The translations under genes were made by a program, and so were the position numbers. Below are positions 47,011 through 58,699 of a stretch of 64,000 nt of DNA, in pieces. Source of the stretch: Allium sativum (taxonomy: Eukaryota; Streptophyta; Magnoliopsida; Asparagales; Amaryllidaceae); the NCBI GenBank assembly GCA_030737875.1, contig CM060924.1, positions 144,640,197-144,704,196 on the forward strand. The letters are read 5' to 3'. Numbering within the stretch: position 1 is the stretch's first letter; each line of letters begins with the position of its first letter. The notes under the pieces were generated by a model. That model saw only the letters and a program-made list of their open reading frames with translations, had not been told where the DNA came from and made no database searches.

Positions 47011-48408
47011 TTTTTTTGAAAAAAAAATGTGTGATCTTCTGAAAAGAAGAGAGCACATATATATATATATAATAAAATCAAAGGTATAGAGTCCGACTAT
47101 AGAACATAAGAATACAAGATAAAACCTAACACAGCTCTAGGGATGTAAGGATCGTAGATAGATGAGCTCTGGATAAACCACCGCCCATCTACTCCAATAT
47201 CGAATTCCGGCAAGGCCACCACCCGATATTGAAGTATATCTACTCCAATACAATAACCCCTACTCTCTATGTAATATCAAAAAATAATGAGATACAACAT
47301 CAAAAAACTCTCTAACAATAAGCCCAAATGAAATACGAATCATCAATCCAAACAGCAATCCTCAAAGATACATGACTGCTACCAATCCAACCAGCTATCC
47401 ACTAGGCACTTCTTCTAAATCAACAAACTGAATCTGCGAAAAGCTCAACAAACTATTAGTAATTTGTCACACATATATGTATGGAAATATATGTGTCTAA
47501 ATATATATATATATATATAAGCATATATATATATATATATATATTCATACATATTTATTTACCATACATATATGTATAGAAGAAAATACAATGTAACACC
47601 AATAAAAGAAATTAACAACCAATGCGATATCTAATACGAAAAAAACCGTTGATTCTAATAAATAGGTACAGATTCAATCTAACCTTAATCAATAAATTCT
47701 CAAAGCCCGATTTCCCAACAACTTGTAATGTGAATTAGACATCCAATTCAAGCAAAAATAAACTATTTTAATGATTAAATTATCTGTAGAAACAGAATTG
47801 GAATGGAAGGATCTCTGATTTCTCTCGGACCAAATGAACCAACATACGATAGTGACTAAAGAATCTAGAATGTATCTTTCACTAGCATTATAAACAAATC
47901 TATAAGAATCCCAATAATTTGCACAATAGTTGAAAGAATAATGACAATCAAAAACAAATATCCTTAAAACCATACTAAATATATAGTTTGTGATATTGCA
48001 TGAGAAAAATAAATGATCAACATCCTCATCCATAATATTACAAAAATAACACTTAACATCAAAAATGATATTCTTCCTCTTAAGAAACTCAACTGTATTA
48101 AGTTTCTTGTGAGTGATTAACCAGATTAGAAATTTAGCTTTAGGAGGAGAATTAGATTTCCAAATAAACTTAAAAGGCCGAAATGAGATTCCCGAAAAAT
48201 TTATAAAGTTATACATTGAATTAGCCGAATAAACTTGACTTTTATCTATACCCCAACTAATAAAGTCCTTATACTCATTGATGTGATATAATGATAACTT
48301 AGCATAAAGTAAAGCTAATTGTCTTAACATTTCCCTCTCTAATATTTTATCAAAAGAAAACTCCCATGGGCGATCCAAATCTCTTCTAAAGATATCTTAA
48401 GTAAAGCT
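47011..48408 (-). mobile_element. 5'-truncated LINE (L1-type) insertion
   Basis: A 1398-bp insert flanked by an 18-bp duplication (aattaccgaattttacat at 46993-47010 and 48409-48426). Its 3' end is at the low coordinate, with a short oligo-A tail seen as ttttttt at 47011. About 650 bp of AT-microsatellite-rich 3' region precede the coding tail. The long exact duplication, tail and truncation are the marks of target-primed reverse transcription. Confidence 0.9.
47689..48378 (-). pseudogene. LINE ORF2 C-terminal fragment with zf-RVT domain
   Basis: About 229 residues remain open, and the frame runs on upstream to the truncation point. The block IWKSNSPPKAKFLIWL, then LKRKNI, CYFC and DHLFFSC, is the zinc-binding segment that follows RT in plant LINEs (zf-RVT family). 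A tryptophan-rich segment (CWFIWSERNQRSF) typical of the region after it follows. Endonuclease and RT domains are absent because of 5' truncation, so it is not active. Confidence 0.9.
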
Positions 48409-48738
48409 AATTACCGAATTTTACATATTTAGCGGATCATCGTTCTATTCTCTCCATTTACATTCTTTGCAAACAAAAGCTCTCCTAATTCAAATACTTG
48501 TTGAATCCTTGATTATATTTTAATATCGCTTGATTCAACAAGAAATTTTCTCCCTTAAATCTTCGCATTCAAATCATATACTCGAGGATCAGATTATAGG
48601 AAGGGTGTACTTAAACATTGACTATCCATGTTGAATCAAGAGCACAAAGCAGAAGTCAAACACTTGTAATTGTTGAAGTCCTATGTAGTTGCTCAGGCGA
48701 GAGGCGTCCTTGTTGGGGCTTGGGTGTACTGACCTATT

Positions 48739-49382
48739 CAGTGGCGTAGCCAGGAAAGTTTGCTGGAAGGGGCAAGTTGTTGGTTTCGGGGGTTCGGGGG
48801 TGGTAGCCCCCGAATTTTTTTAAAAAGGGGATTGCACAGCAGGTTCGATTGAGTCATTTGCACAAGCACATGGCGTTCTAACAAAACCAGAGAGGATGTA
48901 TAGGTTGCATTATCTATGGGTGGCTCAGTAACATTTTTCACATTACCAGTACCACATTTCTCTAACTCATGATCCATTTTCAAACCGTCTATACCCAAAT
49001 CAGTATTTCCATTCTCCATCTCATCAGCCAAGTTAAGATTTAGGGGACTTACAGTTCTTTTACATGGTTGTTTCGGTTTGCTTAGTGCTTCAAAATTTGC
49101 TGAAATGCTGATGTATGTCCAACGGTCTACAGTCTTGGCTCCAGCAATAAGAGGCGTGGCTTATTCTTCTTGTTTTTCGGCATTGAGTTTGGAGGTGGGA
49201 GGCAGGAAAGTGGCTGAGAAGAGTTGGACGAGCGGATAAGAAAGTTAGAGGGGGGAGCGGAAGAAGACGCAACATGAGGCCGCCATTTTTGTTTCAGCAT
49301 TTCAGCGCTGTTTAGGCTTTTTTATATATAAATTTCTGGGGGGGCACGTGCCCATGCCAGGCACAATGTGCCTTCGCCCCTG
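48739..49382. mobile_element. Non-autonomous hAT-type DNA transposon, 644 bp
   Basis: An 8-bp duplication gacctatt (48731-48738 and 49383-49390) flanks it, the hAT signature. Ends are cagtggcgtagccagg and, inverted, caggggcgaaggcaca (11 of 16 alike). The right subterminal region has palindromes gggcacgtgccc (49342-49353) and ggcacaatgtgcc (49360-49372). It lacks a transposase; the minus-strand frames at 48738-49031 and 49090-49275 run into the terminus or show no family similarity. The 3' LTR of D lacks it. Confidence 0.9.
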
Positions 49383-49644
49383 GACCTATTCCTCCGGGTT
49401 AAGCGAGTGCGTTGTTAGTGAATTCCGAAGAGGAGCTTCGGGACTAGACGTAGGGTGGGAAGTCTAAACCAGTATAAATTCCGGGTGTCACTTTACTTTA
49501 TTTGCTGCATTTATTTACTTGTGATATATCTCTATAACTTAGGTTTTACCTACGTAATTATTGTATTATACAAGCCAGCATATCATAGTCAATTCCGCGT
49601 TATTCCATATACAAAGATCCTTAAGTAATACATGACTTTTCAAT

Positions 49645-49656
49645 TGGTATTAGAGC
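49645..49656 (+). promoter_or_regulatory. Primer binding site of element D
   Basis: tggtattagagc lies two bases after the LTR end and differs by one base from the initiator Met tRNA type. Confidence 0.85.
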
Positions 49657-49693
49657 CTGGTGTTCTAGAGATCATAACAACATCCTAGAACAA

Positions 49694-50332
49694 ATGGCAA
49701 TAAAGAAATATAGTCAAGGAATTAGGAAGTGGCAGAGCAACATAGCAGAATCAAGAGAGAAAAAAGTAAATGTCTCATGGCTAAAGTCATCACAATCGGT
49801 ATGTGTAGATTCATTATATAAAGATCTTTTATTACACCATGAAAAATTGTTAAAATATTTTAAAAGTTTAGGTAAACTTAATGCAGTTATTTTATCCAAG
49901 TATAAAGATTGCGAGCAAGAAAATTCCAAACTAAAAGAGGAAAACAATTTTTTAGTAAAACAAGCCAAATGTTTTGAAAATTCCTTAGATAAGCTTGCTT
50001 TTCAAAAAGATTTCCTTCAAAAAGAAAATGAGCAACTAGAAGATAAAAGCAATGTCCTTTTAAAGGAAATCGATGGTTTACAAAATAAAAATACATCATT
50101 AGAAGATTCTTTAAATAATCCTAGTTCTTTAATTTTGTCTCTTGAAAAAGAGAATGAGGCTTTAAAAGAAAAGAATTTAGAATTATCTAAAGAATGTGAG
50201 ATTTTAGAAGTTAATAGTAATATTTTGCAAAAAGCAATTTTTGAATCAAAAGAAAATGTTGAAAAATTACAGTCATCTTTAGATAATTCGAAATATCAAA
50301 TTAGTCGTTTGAAAATAAGAATAGTACATTAA
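49694..50332 (+). pseudogene. Element D gag coiled-coil remnant
   Basis: A 212-residue frame (MAIKKYSQGIRK...) rich in Lys, Glu, Leu and Asn. From about residue 65 to 205 it is a predicted long coiled coil (repeated LEKENE, LKEEN and LQNKN heptads), as found in SIRE-type copia gag between capsid and zinc knuckle. The usual N-terminal capsid domain is missing, so the start is probably a deletion junction. The frame ends at a stop, and a further gag piece follows in another frame. I am confident of its copia origin, less of the lineage. Confidence 0.75.
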
Positions 50333-50880
50333 AAAGGAAGAATTTTGAATTAAATAGGATATTGATAACAAAGTTTCTTTTGAAATATCAATCGTGACTG
50401 TGGAATCAAATTTGAAAAATGTACAAATAAATTCATGAAATTTAATAAAGGTCAAAATGATTTTAATATGATGTTATCTAGATATCGACCTTTACATGAC
50501 AAAAGTGGTTTAGGATATAATAAAACCTATGCACATCCAAGATCCAATCGTTATAAAAATTTGAATACTTCTATGACTAGAGATCTTCATTATAAATCTA
50601 GAAGTATGAAAAGAAGTATCAATAGAAATTATTTTAGTATTTGGATTCCTGTAAATTGGAAAAACAGAGAAAAATATATCGATGATTATTTCGATTCAGT
50701 AGTTAATAATGAAAATTTTGTCTTTAAAGGTTCCATTAGCCCTTATAGGTATGATTACCTTTCATCTAACCCATGGACCTAAACGAAACAAGTGGGTACC
50801 AACGTATATACATCATATTTTTTGCAGGTACATCACAACACAGAGAAGACTATTTTGGTATCTCTATCGGACGTATAATA
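50333..50880 (+). pseudogene. Element D gag C-terminal remnant
   Basis: The frame at 50435-50782 contains KSGLGYN and FSIWIPVNW blocks. A frameshift at about 50780 then leads into KRNKWVPTYIHHIF, resembling the region between the gag zinc knuckle and protease of SIRE elements (KxxWVPK). The zinc knuckle itself is not visible. Downstream (50880-51190) is a non-coding 3' part with a gatgacaaaagggg motif. Confidence 0.65.
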
Positions 50881-51187
50881 AATAGTCTCGTATGCTCTTT
50901 GAAAACTATCTATGCTTGTTTTCTCTTACTTTTGCTCGATTAATACTTTATCATGTTACGTATTCTTTTTAATCGATGACAAAAGGGGACAAATATCTCT
51001 CATGCTATATTTATTCCTTGCTAATATATTTTTATATTTCCGCGTTATTGGAAAATTTGTGCTAACATATCTTAATGCAGGAATCAAATGGTAAGGTTAT
51101 AAAAATTATGAACTAACAAAATATTGCAGAAATTTAGGGGGAGCTAAACATTCAGGGGGAGAAAATCCAAAGTGTTGTTATCAATCA

Positions 51188-51200
51188 AAAAGGGGGAGAA
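51188..51200 (+). promoter_or_regulatory. Polypurine tract of element D
   Basis: aaaagggggagaa touches the 3' LTR. Two further gggggag runs at about 51137-51163 are upstream copies of the kind seen in SIRE elements. Confidence 0.85.
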
Positions 51201-52292
51201 TGTTGATAACATGATTTTGATCGATGCCAACAAATGAAGTTGCAATGGGAATCATATCATAGAGATAAGATTTTCTGTGTGTATATATATACACACACAC
51301 ACACACACATTGAGTTGTGTTAGAATTATGTTAAAATCTATCCTCAAGTATACACGAATGTGCAAAACAAAGTAATATATATAAGCCTTTATAAATGCCA
51401 GATATATATAGAAACTGGCCTACCAGTCGACTGATAGAAAAAGGACCAGCCGACTGGTCAACCTGTTTTTGTATATAACGGCTAGTTTTAAAAATTTTAC
51501 ACATAAGATATATTTCAACCAGTCAACGAATGATTTTTAACCAGTTGACTGATTCGACCCAGAAACTATTTTGTGAAGAGTCACCATCTTTCATGAAGAG
51601 ATTCCTCTTCATTAATAAAAGGAAATGGACATAATGTTTTATAGAAACTCTTCACGAAGGATTGCTACTCTTATACTATTATATAATCAACTTCAAACAT
51701 GTTTTACAATTACCGAATTTTACATATTTTACTGATCATCATTCTATTCTCTCAATTTACATTCTTTGCAAAAAAAAAGCTATCCTAATTCAAATACTTG
51801 TTGAATCCTTGATTTGATTTTAATATCACTTGATTCAACAAGCAATTTTCTTCCTTAAATCTTCGCATTCAAATCATATACTCGAGAATCAGATTATAGG
51901 AAGGGTGCACTTAAACCTTTGACTATCCGTGTTGATTCAAAAACACAAAGCAGAAGTCAAACAATTGTAATTGTTTAAGTCCTGTGTAGTTGCTCAGGTG
52001 AGAGGCTTCCTTGTTGGGGCTCGGGTGTACGGACCTATTTCTCCAGGTTAAGAGAGGGTGTTGTTAGTGAATTTCGAAGAGGAGCTTCAGGACTGGACAT
52101 AGGGCGGGAAGTCCGAACCAATATAAAATTTCGGGTGTCACTTTACTTTATTTGCCACATTTATTTACTTGTGATATATCTCCATAACTTAGGTTTTACC
52201 TGCGTAACTAATATATTATACAAGTTAGCATATCATAGTCAATTCCACGTTATTCCATATAAAAAGATCCTTAAGTCACACACGACTTTTCA
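51201..52292 (+). mobile_element. 3' LTR of element D
   Basis: A 1092-bp LTR, uninterrupted, with the accagtcgactggt-like palindromes partly decayed (51420-51560) and a CA dinucleotide run at about 51290-51310. Substitutions against the 5' LTR are frequent by eye, so D is not recent. Confidence 0.93.
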
Positions 52293-52297
52293 AGTGG

Positions 52298-54247
52298 AAT
52301 ATTGTGTTCTTAGGTATATTCTATTTTTTAATAGGCTAACATGTTGTTAGTTATGCCTAGGAGGATTTGGAAAACGATAACATCAATACAAAAAAACCCC
52401 AAATCCTTAATTTTATATTTGCATAAGAATTGTCATGATATTTGGATTTATGGATATGGATCTTAATTTTGGATTAAGAATGAAAAGGGTGTTGTTGTTG
52501 TTGTTTCTTCTTTGTGTAACTCACACTTATGTAAACATTCGATTGTAACCTAAAAAGGTTTTAATTTGGTTTGTTCCATGACTTGATTAGGTTTGGATTC
52601 TATTTTGAATCCAAACACATTCATACTTGAAATATATCAAGTGTAAACGTTTTTATGTGCAAAACACCAAAAAGGGGTGAATTTGATAGAGCGGAACTTA
52701 TAAACATACATGTATATATTATATGTGTATGTTATACTCTACTTTTGATCCATTATTGAAATCATTCCAATAAGCCGTGTAATCAAGTTCAAGTTTGTAT
52801 GTATGATTGTACTTTTCCATTCACTACTATGTTTTATTATGCTCTTATGCCATCATGCCTAAATTGTAGCGGTCAAGATATGGAAAAATTAACTTGTACA
52901 ACTTAATTTAGACAAATTGACAATTTTATCCCGTTAGAATGTTATCCCATTCATACAAACTTTAGTGTTAATTACATAGTATAATTATTATATTAATATA
53001 GCATAATTAACACAATTAACGTAATAAATGCTGTTAGGATATAATTTAAATTTGAATTTGAAATGTCCCCATATATATAATTAATTGCGTATGTGTTGTG
53101 TATAGAATGACTTCACATATATTAATAGTGACACACAGACATGAGGTTAGTTGTCATTTATGGTGAAAGTCTGCCTGGAACCGATCGACAAATCCAGCAA
53201 CGACAAGTAGGCTCAACTAATGTGAAGTCTAGGTGCCATGGGCCACTCAAAATTAGTACACTATGACATGGCGTTAAACCCACTTGTAGTAGAAGACTTC
53301 CAAGAACCGCCCGGCATATCCAACATCTACAGGTATATGGTTTAATGTGAGAGGTCTAGTGTGTATATATATAACTATATATATATAAGTCTATTGTGTG
53401 TGAAAATAGGCAAGTTTACTACACCTTGAGAAGGTCTTATGTGGCTGACTCTCTTCTTATCTAATTTGGGTCTTAAGTGGTTAGGACTAGGATCCTTCCA
53501 AAGGTTTATTCCTTGTAGAGGAACCAAAGCCATGGGAATCACCCTTATTAGGACGGGGTCTAAAGAGGCTAGGGTCCACCTCATGATTATAAGAGATGGC
53601 AAGATCCACCATTAATAAGGTCATAAGTGACTGAGAATGCCCACCTCGTTGGGTCTTTACCCTAAAAACACTAATGAGCTATTGACTTGGATATCCACCT
53701 CATTGGTTAGATACTTGGTGTTTGTGTGAATGTTGTGTGCTGCGTAGTCATACCTTGACATATGTAACCTACTAAAAAAACTAGGGTATGGTCTTTAAGT
53801 AAACACCATATTTTAGTCACACAGAACTTTATGTTCTGACCCCTCTACTTGACATATCCAATAGGTCAGCAGATGGGGTAGAATTCATGGACGGAATCAT
53901 GATGGGAGCTAAAGACGAAGACGAAGTGGTTATGCTATTATTAGTTGTTATTGATGTACTTCTTATGGAAACATTTGAGAATGAATTTATTGATGTACTC
54001 ATGGAACAAATGTAACCTTGATAGTTGTGTTGGGATTCTGTGATTGTTAAATAAAGTGGTACACATATTTCAGTATTATATTTTCTCTTTCCGCTGTGTG
54101 AGATTTCCATTCAAAGTGTATGTATATATATATTATCTATGCAAATGTAATTCCTTACAGGAAACAACGACCCGTTTAAAATGGTCCTACGTTTCGATGG
54201 GCTTTTTCTGGGTCGAAATTTAGGCTCATTACGGGAGGGATGTTACA
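52298..54247 (+). mobile_element. 3' LTR of element C, second part
   Basis: It resumes after the agtgg duplication and ends gggatgttaca. It contains a perfect 10-bp hairpin (52591-52616), a hairpin cagaac-tttat-gttctg (53822-53838) equivalent to one in the B LTRs, and ttccgctgtg at about 54088. Frames at 52135-52350, 53375-53602 and 53829-54110 are not supported as genes. Confidence 0.75.
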
Positions 54248-56419
54248 TAAATAAAATACCCTAACTTGAATGGCTTCACTATTATCAAGGGATAGTATTA
54301 GTTTGTAATTGTAAAAGATATTGGAAATAGGTTATTTCTATAAAATGTTATTGTAAACGTTAACTGAAAAGGTTTTAAAGATAAATAAAATAGTTTAAGT
54401 CTATAAATTAAACAATGCGATACATGACTTGGTTAAAACCATATAAAATGGATAAATCGAACTTATACCATTTTGTTAAAGTATAGACAACGATATTTTC
54501 AAAATAAAGGAAACATGGAAAGGGGTTTTGAGGATGTAAAACAATATTTTCAAGGTAAAGGAAATGGGAAATGGGTTTATGAAAGTATAATGACATTTTA
54601 GGGGAAAAGGTAAAAGAGCTGGTTTGTGAATACGTTATCCTGAAAAGGATAAGAGTTTTTTATTTGTTTTCAAAGGAAATAAAATATAAGAGATTTGAAA
54701 TATAGGTATTCCGTTGAATAAATATTTGAAAATCGATTTTAAAATCGATTAATTGATTTTAATTAATGGTTTTAATTGAAAAGGCCTGAGCTGCTGAAGT
54801 ACTGATCTGTTCTATTTTTGAATTAGTAGTTAAAACCTGATTATAAATGGATTCCCTTGTTGACTTTTGACGAGCTGGTTCGAATAGACCGGAATGGGAA
54901 CATGACCCAAAACCACTTCGAACCTACTTTGCGCTCGAGACTAACTTGCACGAATGTTTTAAAATGGAAAATTAAAGAAAGTGGATCTTCATGAGTGGAA
55001 GAACTACTTGATGAATTTCTCTGGGTCGCTCCTAGAGTTATTTTGATAGTGATTCTGTCGTGATTGAAATCTTCGGATTGCAAGGACTAATCGCTACTAA
55101 TCCTTGGTGTGATTCCTATAAAGAATGCAGTAGGAGGATGCCTTCAGTTTATCCTATTCCTGGATGACCTGTATGGATGAATATCTGATAGAGTACTTCC
55201 AAATGATCATGTATACTGATTTCCTCAAATGTACTTCAGTTTGGTGGTGGAGAAGACACCTTCTCTTAGCTTAATACCTAGGGTATTTTTGTGGATTTCG
55301 ATTAGTGATTTGGCGGACCTAACAATGCAGCATTCAAAGTAAATAATGATGTGATGTTCGAAAAGGTAATTGTGACCTCAAGCCTCATCAACTGGGAAAA
55401 TGACAGAAATCAGGAAGGTAGCATTGTTATGTGGGTCATTCCCATTTGGATGTATTGTCACCATCTAACGAATTCCATTTTTTCCTTCTTCCGTCGCTTC
55501 TGTGTGCTTACGAAAAACGGTGGTTTGATTCCAACCGATGGTGACAATATATTTGTTACACTCAAGTTGAATGAGTGATCGGTCATGTGTGGTCGGGTTG
55601 CAAAATGTTCATGTTGAACCCTAGTGTAATGCCCTCTAGAGGTACACTAATTAGGAGTTGTCCTATACCTTGTCATGTTGGAAATCAAAATTCCAATACG
55701 AGTCGTATGTTTTTACATGTATACCAACTACGTTAGAAAGTGAGATGCAAGATTTCCGGCTATATTCTTATTTATTTGTGGTTTGATAGGCATTATTATA
55801 ATATCACTTGATTTTGATACAAAAAGGGGATTTGGTTATGATAAGGTAAAAACACATGCCACGTTTATGTGTATTCGTGCCTTATGAGAGTTCCATTCTT
55901 TCAAAATGATTTTTTTAAGTTAAGCAAGTAGTTTGCAATGTGAATGTATCATTAAAAGTTTTCCAGACTGATCCGGGTTGATTTTTCTTTACTTCAAAAT
56001 GTGCTTGGGTTAGACCGAATATATTTCCAGGTTAGGTTTCGCTTGGAGCTTCAGGAGAGGAGCTAGAGTTGATACATATATTTGTATTTTCTAGTAATTA
56101 ACAATCTCCATGGTGTGAGTTTTATTGATTTAGTGTGTACTCTGATGTTGTAAATCATATATATATACACAGTGTTCTCTTGTGTAAAGAATCTTTGATT
56201 TATATTATATTTTACTCATTTCGCTGTGTGGTTCTATTTCTGCCATGATTATGTGTTGTCGTTGTCTTCTTCTATTCTAATATTACTTTCTTTCTTTTCT
56301 CAACCTCTAATTTCTTTTAATTAACTATATGGTGTTTTCAATACTTGAGTTTTGTCAAGTAATATAGGATTATGTACTATCGTCGAAACTCGAGCGTCGA
56401 AATCAAGCGGGTGGTTACA
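54248..56419 (+). mobile_element. LTR fragment of family E (related to A and X LTR ends)
   Basis: It ends gcgggtggttaca at 56419 and has no primer site after it, so it is a 3' or solo LTR. From about 55100 on it is clearly but distantly alignable to the last 1.2 kb of the A LTR (tgtatggatgaat, tatgtgggtc and cccat-type blocks in the same order). Its start coincides with the end of element C, so C probably inserted in it and its first half lies upstream of the window. There is no coding sequence; small frames at 54408-55083 and 55351-55578 are not genes. Confidence 0.65.
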
Positions 56420-58505
56420 TAAAGCTTAATGAAATAATAATAAGTGGTCTTTGATTTAGAAATGGTTTTTAAAAGAGAAGTTAAGATTTTTATTGATGAA
56501 TGGTTTTGGGATAATTCCTAATGGAAAATTAAGAGGTCGATTTAAGTATAAATACATCGGTTTAACTATGAAAAGTGATTATTGAAATTAACTTTTAAAA
56601 GGATGAAGTTATAATATTAATCTTTTAATTAAGATTTTATGATATTGAAGTAATCCTTAATGAAATTTGAATGTGAAAGTTAAAGTTAAATTTTGATTTA
56701 GTTTATCAGAAATATGGTTAAGTCAAGAATAAGTCTTTATTAAGATTTAATAAGTATTGTTTAAGAGTTAAAGAAATGATTTTTGATAACAATTTAAGTT
56801 TTATCAAGATTAATGGAAGTTATAATCGATGTAGAAAGAGACTTAGCAAATCATGTGTTTCCATATGATTTAAAATAGCGCTTATTGTTTGGAAAGACCA
56901 AGATCAGATTTCTATCATAAAACCATTCTGAATAATGATATGACGAAATGGAGCGAATGAAGATATTGAATATGGTGGTTAAAGAATGGGATTCTTCACA
57001 TCGAAAGGATTACTTGTTGATGTTTCAAGTAGCTCCCATTATGAGATTATATTATAGGAGTGGTCTGGACGTACCTGGAGATCTTCGGAATTTGCAAGAA
57101 CTTCTCTCTTCTATTGGATGGGGAATAAAGCGCCTTTGGTTGCGTTCTGACCAAGAGTAGACTTGTATGGATGTGTGTCTGGCATTGTATTTGTAATGTA
57201 TTTATTGTTTTTTACTAAACATATTTTTGTTGGTGGCAGAGAATATGTTTTCTTATCTTAATACCTTTCTTTGAGATGTACGAGCTCAAAGGTGATATGG
57301 TTAGTAATTATCAATTATATGCTATAAAAGGACAATGTGGCATGCCAAGTGATTGAGCTGCACATAATCAAAGCATAGCTTTAGGATAAAGCGTAGCTTT
57401 GGTAACAAGACTTCGTCAAGCCACACAACCCGGTAATGGCCTAAAACATGATGAATGAAGAAAGGTTATGTGGGTCATTCCCATTAGGGTATGGTCATTC
57501 CCTTCGAGATAAAAAGTTGTACCATGGTATGGAGCACATATATTTACTTATGTGGATATCTACTTTATGTGGATGATGGAAACAGGCACTCAGTTAAAGG
57601 TTAGTTGCGACCGGGAAATGTCATATTTGGTGCCATCTAGCACGGTCAGCATGTAGAGATAGTCCAACCTTGTGTTAAAAGGAGATTCATCAGTTGTTTC
57701 TTTGGGAACATCCCTCTATGGGTGTTTCCTTCGATAAGGAAGATCCCTTGTCAAGGTCATTGTTAGCATCATTCAACATTACCAGGCCTTATAGTTTTAG
57801 TCGTACACTTATATGTCAACATAATAGGATGGGATATTATGTTGGCTATGATTGATACATTTACTTGCGAAGTGATTTTCCACACTATGCACTAATAATA
57901 TCAAAAAAAGTCGCATATCAAGCATTTTTTGTTATCATAAGAACATAACTCGTCCGTTGGTGTGCGCTTGCATTGTGTGATGTGGGACGAGCCTTATGAT
58001 AGCTTCATTTTCTAAAATGTATTATGTATTTTTATGCACTGGTATTCATAAATGGAAAACCCGTTTTGTATTTATATGGCATGGCCTTTTGAGTTACCTC
58101 ACTTTAAAATATAATTGTTTTTACTTCTCACACCAGTCCCATGACTGATCTGGAGTTTATTGTTCTTCCACCTAAACTCTGGGTGCCCATAAAATTTCCA
58201 TATGGGTAGCCAGGTAGTTAAGTTTTGCAGATTAGTTTTGGAGTCATTTTATAGAGCAGGTGTTGGTTTAGACTGGAGCTATAGTTGGAGCATTCATATT
58301 CTTTCGCTGTACTTTAGTTATTTTTCCGCTGTTTATTTATGTACTCTTATATATCATTGTAAATCTGATGTAAAATACTGTTGTATTAAAAAAGTTTGTT
58401 TTGTTTCTGTTCTAATGTGTTATTACTCCTAACAATCTTTCTTTGAGAACGTTTTGAGTTGGTTTAATTGCCGGCTTAAAGTAGTCAAAAAGGTGAATCG
58501 TTACA
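56420..58505 (+). mobile_element. 5' LTR of element X', last 2.1 kb
   Basis: It aligns with 63380-64000 (the X' 3' LTR) at about 90 percent by eye and, more distantly, with the X LTR. It ends gtgaatcgttaca and carries hairpins (58148-58184 and 58185-58207) and ttccgctg at 58323. Frames such as 56948-57160 and 58202-58432 are LTR DNA. Confidence 0.75.
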
Positions 58506-58507
58506 TT

Positions 58508-58519
58508 TGGTGTCAGAGC
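58508..58519 (+). promoter_or_regulatory. Primer binding site of X', first copy
   Basis: tggtgtcagagc lies two bases after an LTR end (cgttaca). A second copy of the LTR-end plus primer-site pair lies 180 bp downstream. Confidence 0.75.
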
Positions 58520-58687
58520 TGGTTTTTGTTGTGCATGATAGGGGATTCTCGCCTTGTGATCTGTGGCAAAGCATTGAATCTTACCTCTACATATCTTGAT
58601 CAGGGTTTGTGTAGTCGAGAGGCTGGCTGTAAAACTAGTGCTTGAGGTACCTTCGTTAACCACCGGATGGACAGGTACCGTTACAAG

Positions 58688-58699
58688 TGGTGTCGGAGC
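58688..58699 (+). promoter_or_regulatory. Primer binding site of X', second copy
   Basis: tggtgtcggagc follows another cgttaca with the same two-base spacing. The leader after this copy, not the first, aligns with the leader of X. Confidence 0.7.

Larger units (their letters stand above)
46473..49642 (+). mobile_element. 5' LTR of element D, carrying a LINE and a hAT element
   Basis: LTR sequence is at 46473-47010, 48409-48738 and 49383-49642. The 46700-46840 part has four accagtcgactggt-like palindromes. The segments align to the 3' LTR in order. Confidence 0.9.
46473..52292 (+). mobile_element. Element D: deleted SIRE-like Ty1/copia element
   Basis: LTRs run tgttgataac to gacttttca at 46473-49642 and 51201-52292. 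The 5' one is about 1.1 kb once the LINE and hAT insertions are removed, matching 1092 bp for the 3' one. A perfect 5-bp duplication agtgg (46468-46472 and 52293-52297) flanks it. The internal region is only 1.56 kb, with gag remnants and the repeated gggggag runs seen before the 3' LTR in SIRE/Maximus elements. Protease, integrase, RT and RNase H are missing. Confidence 0.9.
17872..54247 (+). mobile_element. Element C: old Ty3/gypsy chromovirus, interrupted by A and D, with X at its left
   Basis: Element C is what remains after removing X, A and D: pol (17872-19093 plus 42926-44446), a polypurine tract and a 3' LTR of about 3.7 kb (44742-46472 plus 52298-54247). The C reading frame rejoins across A: the RNase H end carrying EWKQLEF is followed by RPTLKERI, matching the order in B1. 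The 5' half, including gag, lies upstream of the window. Many stops and frameshifts show it is dead. Confidence 0.85.

Noticed and set aside
48738..49031. A 97-codon minus-strand frame as hAT transposase
   Set aside because: No hAT dimerisation or BED-type motif, and the frame runs through the terminal inverted repeat.
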